A model generated the notes under the pieces. The model worked only from the letters and a program-made list of their open reading frames with translations. It had not been told where the DNA came from and made no database searches. From positions 2,170,001 to 2,234,000 of the forward strand of contig CBDICG010000002.1 in assembly GCA_965277275.1 (NCBI GenBank): DNA of 64,000 bases. The letters run 5' to 3'. Below are positions 59,663 to 64,000 of the stretch, in pieces (position 1 is the first letter of the stretch; each line of letters begins with the position of its first letter). This DNA comes from HLUCCA09 sp965277275 (GTDB lineage: Bacteria > Pseudomonadota > Alphaproteobacteria > Rhodobacterales > Rhodobacteraceae). A program made the translations under genes and the position numbers.

Positions 59663-61645
59663 CTACCGCATCATTTCAGCATAGGCGGGAAAAAGCACTC
59701 GGATGTTTCTGTCGATAAAGGGATCGATGCAAAGATCGGGATCCTGCGTCGGGCAGGTCCGCGCGATCAAGGCTCCGGCGTCGCGCATGAAGGCCGTCTT
59801 GAGAGCCCCTGTCGGGAAGTCGCCAAAGCGCGATTTCTCCCACAATGCGCGGGCAAGCAGGCGCGGATACCACGCATCGCGCGGCAAATGCGCGTCGAGC
59901 GTTGGGGCGAATGCCATCATCGCGCTTTGGATATCTTCGACGCCATGGCACCCGCGCCAAAGGCGCCTGTCGATGGCGGCATCCGACACGTGGAGGCCAA
60001 GCGGCGGGATCGCCACGGATTTCGGCGCCTTGAGGGCCGCGGCGAGCGTCAGCCCCCAGCTTCCGAAGGGTTCGGGCGCGAAGCGCAGGCCGCTGGCGCG
60101 CAGAAACGCTGTCCGGAAGATCTTCGCCGAGGGGTGCGCGTGCAGGAGCGGCGCCCGCGTTGCCGGAACACGCCCGGCGCTGCCTTCGATGTGCTTGAGC
60201 CAATCCTGATCGAGCGGGTCAGATTGGCTCGGCCAGCGCTTGCCGAAGGGGTCACGCCCGTCATGCGTACCGGGATGCACATGCCCGGCTGCCTGGCTGA
60301 ACCGGCTGAGACCAAGATCGGCCTTTTCGCGGATCATTGCCTCCACCCAGAGCCAGAGCGCGCCCGGTGCGTAGCTGTCGCCGGCGTCGAGCACGACGGC
60401 GAAGAGGCCTTGCGCCTCGGCCAGGCCGCGGTTGCGGGCCTCGGCGACGCAACCTGTCCCGCCCGACAGCACCCGCGCCGTCGGCAGATCTCCAGCCATC
60501 GCTTGCAAGCGGTGCCATGCTTCCAGGCCGGGCACCGTCGGGACGATCAGCACCTCCAGATCGGTGAGGTACTGGGTCTCGAGGCTATGGAGGCTCCGGC
60601 GCAACCCGGAGCCGATCCCGTCCGTGGCGACGACCACGGTGAGCGGCAGACGCCCGGCCAGCACATCGGCAAAGGAGTGCGAGATCGCCCTGTCCCACTC
60701 CGGTGTCCAGCGCAGGGAATTGTGCGCAAGGAAGCGGCGCGCTGTATCGACGAAGCGCGCCCGGCGTTCCGGCTCGCGTTGGGTCGCGGCGCGCTCGTGG
60801 ATCGTGCGGGTGGCCAGCCGGGCCAGTCCTCTGGCTGCGCCCTTCTTGAAGGACGTATCCAGCCCCTGCCGTACGGCGTCGAGCACCTCGAATTGCTGAT
60901 ACACCCGGTCCGAGCCGTCGCTCGTGATCTGGCCCTCCCGACCGCGCGTGTGTCGGTAGAGTGGCTCCGGAACGTAGGCCATCGCAACCGCGCGCTCCGC
61001 GACCTGCTGGAACCAGACGTGATCTTCGTAGGCCAAACCATTGGGAAATTGCAGCCCGTCGATCAGCTCACGCCGGTAGAGCTTGTTCCACGCGGACGGC
61101 CAGTGCCGGACGATCTCGGCCCAGTCATCAAGCAGGTAGGCCGTCCAGCGGCCCTGGGCCGCCGGATGTGTCGCACCGTGGATCGCGGAAGAGACATGCG
61201 TGCGCTCCGGGCTGACGATCTGCACCGCACAGGCAGCCCAGGGCGCGCGGCTTTGGTCGAGGGCGCGCATGAGCGTTGACAGGAACGCGGGATCGAAGCT
61301 GTCGTCACTGTCGAGGAAGCCGATCACGGGGGCGCGTGCGGCGCTCAGTCCTGTGTTGCGCGCCGCCGAGAGCCCGGCATTCGTTTGGCGCAGGAACACA
61401 AAGCGGTCGTCCCCCTTGGCAGCTTCTCGCGCGCGCAGGTCGCTGTCATCGGTCGAGCCGTCGTCGATGACAATGGCCTCGAAATCGGTGAAGGTCTGGG
61501 CGCGCAGGCTGTCTATCGCCGCGCCCACGTGCTCGGCCACGTTGTAGACAGGCACGATGATCGAAACCGCTGGAAATGTCGCGCGCCCGGTGATGCCGGG
61601 CGATGCCGCGGGCAGGACCGCGCCGGGCGGTTCAGGCGCGCCCAT
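59663..61645 (-). CDS. Tandem GT2 glycosyltransferase
   Basis: A 660-residue protein with two GT-A domains. The first (about residues 25-300) has VSIIVPVYNVAEHVGAAIDSLRAQ, VIDDGSTDDSDLRAREAA and the metal motif GFLDSDDSFDPAF. The second (from about 335) begins LTVVVATDGIGSGLRRSLHSLETQ, keeps ARNRGLAEAQG but has DAGDSY in place of the DxD motif, so it may be inactive or bind without catalysis. It lies between the giant lectin-GT gene and glf on the same strand. Confidence 0.85.
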   Translation of the reverse strand: MGAPEPPGAVLPAASPGITGRATFPAVSIIVPVYNVAEHVGAAIDSLRAQTFTDFEAIVIDDGSTDDSDLRAREAAKGDDRFVFLRQTNAGLSAARNTGLSAARAPVIGFLDSDDSFDPAFLSTLMRALDQSRAPWAACAVQIVSPERTHVSSAIHGATHPAAQGRWTAYLLDDWAEIVRHWPSAWNKLYRRELIDGLQFPNGLAYEDHVWFQQVAERAVAMAYVPEPLYRHTRGREGQITSDGSDRVYQQFEVLDAVRQGLDTSFKKGAARGLARLATRTIHERAATQREPERRARFVDTARRFLAHNSLRWTPEWDRAISHSFADVLAGRLPLTVVVATDGIGSGLRRSLHSLETQYLTDLEVLIVPTVPGLEAWHRLQAMAGDLPTARVLSGGTGCVAEARNRGLAEAQGLFAVVLDAGDSYAPGALWLWVEAMIREKADLGLSRFSQAAGHVHPGTHDGRDPFGKRWPSQSDPLDQDWLKHIEGSAGRVPATRAPLLHAHPSAKIFRTAFLRASGLRFAPEPFGSWGLTLAAALKAPKSVAIPPLGLHVSDAAIDRRLWRGCHGVEDIQSAMMAFAPTLDAHLPRDAWYPRLLARALWEKSRFGDFPTGALKTAFMRDAGALIARTCPTQDPDLCIDPFIDRNIRVLFPAYAEMMR

Positions 61646-61654
61646 GGTGCGGGG

Positions 61655-62800
61655 TCACATCGGTGCCTGCGCGAAAACGGGCAGGCGGCCGCCGTTGGCC
61701 GAGCTAGCGAGGAAGGCCCGCGCCGAATCCAGCGCTTCGCGGATCGTGACGTCCATGTCGAGGTAGCGATAGGTGCCGAGCCGGCCGACGAAGGTCACGT
61801 TCTCCTCGTGCTCGGCGCGGGTCATGTAATCGCGCAGCATCTTCTTCTCGTTGACGAGCCGGATCGGGTAATACGGAATGTCGCCCGGTTCGCAGGCTCG
61901 CGAGTACTCGCGGTAGCACACGGTCGCGTCGTGGGTTTCCCACGGGGAGAAGTGCTTGTGCTCTGTGATCCGGGTGTAGGGCACGTCTTCCTCGGTGTAG
62001 TTCATCACCGCGCAGCCCTGGTAATCGCCGTTCGAGATGAAGCGTTCGAAATCGAGCGTACGGTACCCCAGATGGCCCAGTTCGTACTCGAAATACCCGT
62101 CCAGCGGGCCGGAATAGAACACGTGATCGTAGGCGCTGCCCATGTCGCGCTGGAAGGTTGCGCCCAGGTGCACGTCGATCGAGGGGTGATCGAGAATGCG
62201 CTCCACCATGGCGGTGTAACCGTTCTTCGGCATGCCTTGGAACTTGTGGAAGAAATAGTTGTCGTCGTAGTTGAAGCGCACTGGCAGCCGCTTGAGGATG
62301 GAAGCGGGAAGCTCGGTCGGGCAGCAGCCCCATTGCTTGCGCGTGTAGCCCTTGAAGAACGCCTCGTAGAGATCGCGCCCGACGAAGCGCAGCGCCTGCT
62401 CCTCGAATGTTTGCGGCTCATCGATCGAGGTATCCGCGATCTGGCTGATGAAGGTCCGTGCCTCGGCGGGCCGCATCGTGCGCGCGTAGAACTGGTTGAT
62501 TGTGTGCAGGTTGATCGGCATCGAGTAGACCGCGCCGCCCGACTTTGCCTTCACCCGGTTCTTGTAGGGCATGAAGGTCTCGAAGCGATTCACATAATCC
62601 CAGACCTCGGCATCGTCGGTGTGGAAGATGTGCGGCCCGTAGCGATGCACCAGCACGCCGGTGTCCTGATCGCGCTCGGTGTGGCAATTCCCGGCAACAT
62701 GATCGCGTGCATCGAGGATCGTGATCTCGTGCCCTTCTTCGGCGAGGGCGCGACCGATAACGGCCCCTGAGAGCCCGGCGCCCACCATAAGAAGCTTCAT
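61655..62800 (-). CDS. glf: UDP-galactopyranose mutase
   Basis: A 381-residue flavoprotein with the FAD motif MKLLMVGAGLSGAVIGRALAEEGH, HRYGPHIFHTDDAEVW, MPINLHTINQFY, the TRKQWG block and RFNYDDNYFFHKFQGMPKNGYTAM, all diagnostic of UGM. It interconverts UDP-galactopyranose and UDP-galactofuranose. In this cluster it would feed galactofuranosyl transferases such as the GlfT-like GT2. Length and motifs are complete, and it starts with a clear ATG at 62800. Confidence 0.96.
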   Translation of the reverse strand: MKLLMVGAGLSGAVIGRALAEEGHEITILDARDHVAGNCHTERDQDTGVLVHRYGPHIFHTDDAEVWDYVNRFETFMPYKNRVKAKSGGAVYSMPINLHTINQFYARTMRPAEARTFISQIADTSIDEPQTFEEQALRFVGRDLYEAFFKGYTRKQWGCCPTELPASILKRLPVRFNYDDNYFFHKFQGMPKNGYTAMVERILDHPSIDVHLGATFQRDMGSAYDHVFYSGPLDGYFEYELGHLGYRTLDFERFISNGDYQGCAVMNYTEEDVPYTRITEHKHFSPWETHDATVCYREYSRACEPGDIPYYPIRLVNEKKMLRDYMTRAEHEENVTFVGRLGTYRYLDMDVTIREALDSARAFLASSANGGRLPVFAQAPM

Positions 62801-62858
62801 GGAAACCTGCCTTTCGTATTGGCGGCGTGATCCGCGGTCTTGCGGAAGCCAAACCCAG

Positions 62859-64000
62859 TCAAACTCTCACAGCCCCTGCCATCTGCGCTTCGCCGGGTCT
62901 TTGCACGCCCGCCGCGTCTGCGCCTTTCTCATCCGCGTCCAGCGCGGTCTGTTCGTCTTGCACCGTGGTCCCGCCATAGTGCGTCAGCAGACGGTCCCGG
63001 TGTTCATCGAGCGATGTGGGCGCGCGCGCGCGGGCCCAATACGCATCGAGATTAATAGTATTGGAAAGAAGATCTGACACAATGGCATGAAACTGCGAGA
63101 TGTTTCCGCCTTCAAACGTCATCGGCGGATAATTGCCGAGTTCCTTCGCTCCGCCGAGGCTCGCCGTCATGAGCGGAATGTGCCGTGCGTGCATTTCGAT
63201 CGCGACTTGCGGCAGGTTATCCTCCCACATCACCGGAACGAGGCCGACGCGCACGCGGTCGAGAATCTCGTCGATCGTGTCGTGGGTGTAGCCGTCGGCA
63301 TGGAGGATCGAAGCGAAGCTCCCTCCGAGCGCCCGTAGCCGCTTCATGACGGCGGGCGGGCCGCTGCGCGCGGCGATGACGACATGCACCCGTTCGGCCA
63401 GCTTGGCGGGCATCGCCTCCAGCGCATCGAGGAGGAAATAGAAGCCCTTGTCGCGCCGCATGTAGCCCAGGTAGCCGAGCGTGAGCGTCCCGTCTGGCGC
63501 CAGAACGGACGGAGCGGGCGCTGTTTCGGCATATTTCGAGGCGTGGCGGGTGCCGATGTACTCGACAGCGAGCTTGTCGGCTGAGAGGCCGAAGCGCGTG
63601 GCGACGGCTCCGGCGCGCTCGCTGACAGCGAGAATGACGTCGGCATGCGCATTGATCAGCCCCGTGACAGCCTCGCGGCGGCGGCGATAGCGCGCGTAAT
63701 CCGGTTCGAGCTGCTGGAAGGGGCCTCCGGCGCCGGGCGGGGCCGTGACGGTGTCGCTGTAGGCTGCCACGTCGCGCGCGCCGGCCGAGAGTGCCGCCGC
63801 CGCCGGAAGCCCGGCCTTGGCGAGTTTCATCCCGGCCCTGAAGCTGAGGTCGAAGGCCCGTCCGCCCGGTTTCATGCCCATGGATTTCAGGGTTTCGGCC
63901 ACGCCGAAGGCGCGCCGCACGACCTCGGCCTCGGTGCGCTGCGCCTTGGGCAAACAGGACACACATTTCCGCCCGCCATCGTAATCGGTGCAGTTTTCCT
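62859..64000 (-). CDS. Glycosyltransferase family 4-type protein, partial
   Basis: The frame runs from the stop at 62859 to the window edge without a start that fits the family. The protein shows the GT-B C-terminal pattern LTLGYLGYMRRDKGFYFLLDALEAM, RVHVVIAARSG, HADGYTHDTIDEILDRVRVGLVPVMWEDNLPQVAIEMHARHIPL (the late EX7E-like nucleotide region). Near the edge a cysteine cluster C-x9-C-x2-C (NCTDYDGGRKCVSCL) resembles the Cys-rich loop of many O-antigen GT4 enzymes. A GTG at 63962 is rejected as the start because conserved sequence continues upstream. The N-terminus lies beyond the window. Confidence 0.82.
   Translation of the reverse strand, partial: ENCTDYDGGRKCVSCLPKAQRTEAEVVRRAFGVAETLKSMGMKPGGRAFDLSFRAGMKLAKAGLPAAAALSAGARDVAAYSDTVTAPPGAGGPFQQLEPDYARYRRRREAVTGLINAHADVILAVSERAGAVATRFGLSADKLAVEYIGTRHASKYAETAPAPSVLAPDGTLTLGYLGYMRRDKGFYFLLDALEAMPAKLAERVHVVIAARSGPPAVMKRLRALGGSFASILHADGYTHDTIDEILDRVRVGLVPVMWEDNLPQVAIEMHARHIPLMTASLGGAKELGNYPPMTFEGGNISQFHAIVSDLLSNTINLDAYWARARAPTSLDEHRDRLLTHYGGTTVQDEQTALDADEKGADAAGVQRPGEAQMAGAVRV

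Noticed and set aside
59639..61279. 546-residue forward open frame
   Set aside because: It is antisense to the tandem GT2 gene, with His/Arg-rich composition and no motif.

Overview
The window is GC-rich chromosomal DNA from an alphaproteobacterium, most likely a Rhodobacteraceae/Roseobacter-type organism. The evidence is the gene repertoire (dgcN/dgcA, TTT transporters, YjbH/YjbF-type exopolysaccharide genes, AbrB-type permease) and the strong GC bias, which produces many long antisense shadow ORFs. No rRNA, CRISPR array or phage module was seen. One tRNA gene (tRNA-Arg, anticodon CCT) lies at about 28.0 kb.

Left end (1-2.6 kb): yqgE (cut by the window edge), a free-standing DsbD N-terminal-domain protein and accA. 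Between yqgE and the DsbD-like gene is a perfect CCAAAG tandem repeat.

Accessory island (2.7-16.5 kb): two identical, same-orientation copies of an IS110/IS1111-type element (1364 bp of shared sequence each) bracket about 11 kb. Inside are a Tat-like nitroreductase with its MarR regulator, a decayed IS5-family remnant, a polyamine-type ABC importer operon with an Asp/Glu/hydantoin racemase and a divergent GntR regulator, a truncated MFS gene, a lipoprotein cut by an IS3-family element, and that IS3 element, whose orfB is frameshifted.

Metabolic block (16.5-28 kb): a DJ-1-like protein without the nucleophile Cys, then dgcN-dgcA-D-amino-acid transaminase, facing a gamma-glutamyltransferase. 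Together they suggest D-glutamate/gamma-glutamyl peptide catabolism. An RsbV/RsbW-like pair, LysE-GFA-RluA, clpS, asd and the tRNA follow.

Carboxylate/CoA block (28-43.8 kb): two divergent clusters, each with its own GntR/FCD regulator. One holds a mandelate-racemase-type enzyme, an AbrB permease and an SDR on one side, and TctCBA plus an Ldh-type dehydrogenase on the other. The second holds CaiB, enoyl-CoA hydratase, thioesterase and a class-V aminotransferase on one side, and malonyl-CoA synthetase on the other. Both regulator promoters carry a closely matching 20-bp site, so the clusters may be co-regulated. A LacI-type regulator ends the block.

Surface polysaccharide block (43.8-64 kb): a GT2/LAB_N/GT39 lipid-sugar module; yjbH, yjbF and a YjbE-like peptide; a UDP-glucuronate 4-epimerase-like enzyme and ugd (UDP-GlcA to UDP-GalA); an initiating sugar transferase; a Wza-type export lipoprotein; a GlfT-like GT2; glf (UDP-Galf); a tandem GT2; a GT4 cut by the window edge; and a 1436-residue protein. 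That protein appears to join an N-terminal galectin-like lectin domain to two glycosyltransferase domains, and it is the most unusual object in the window.
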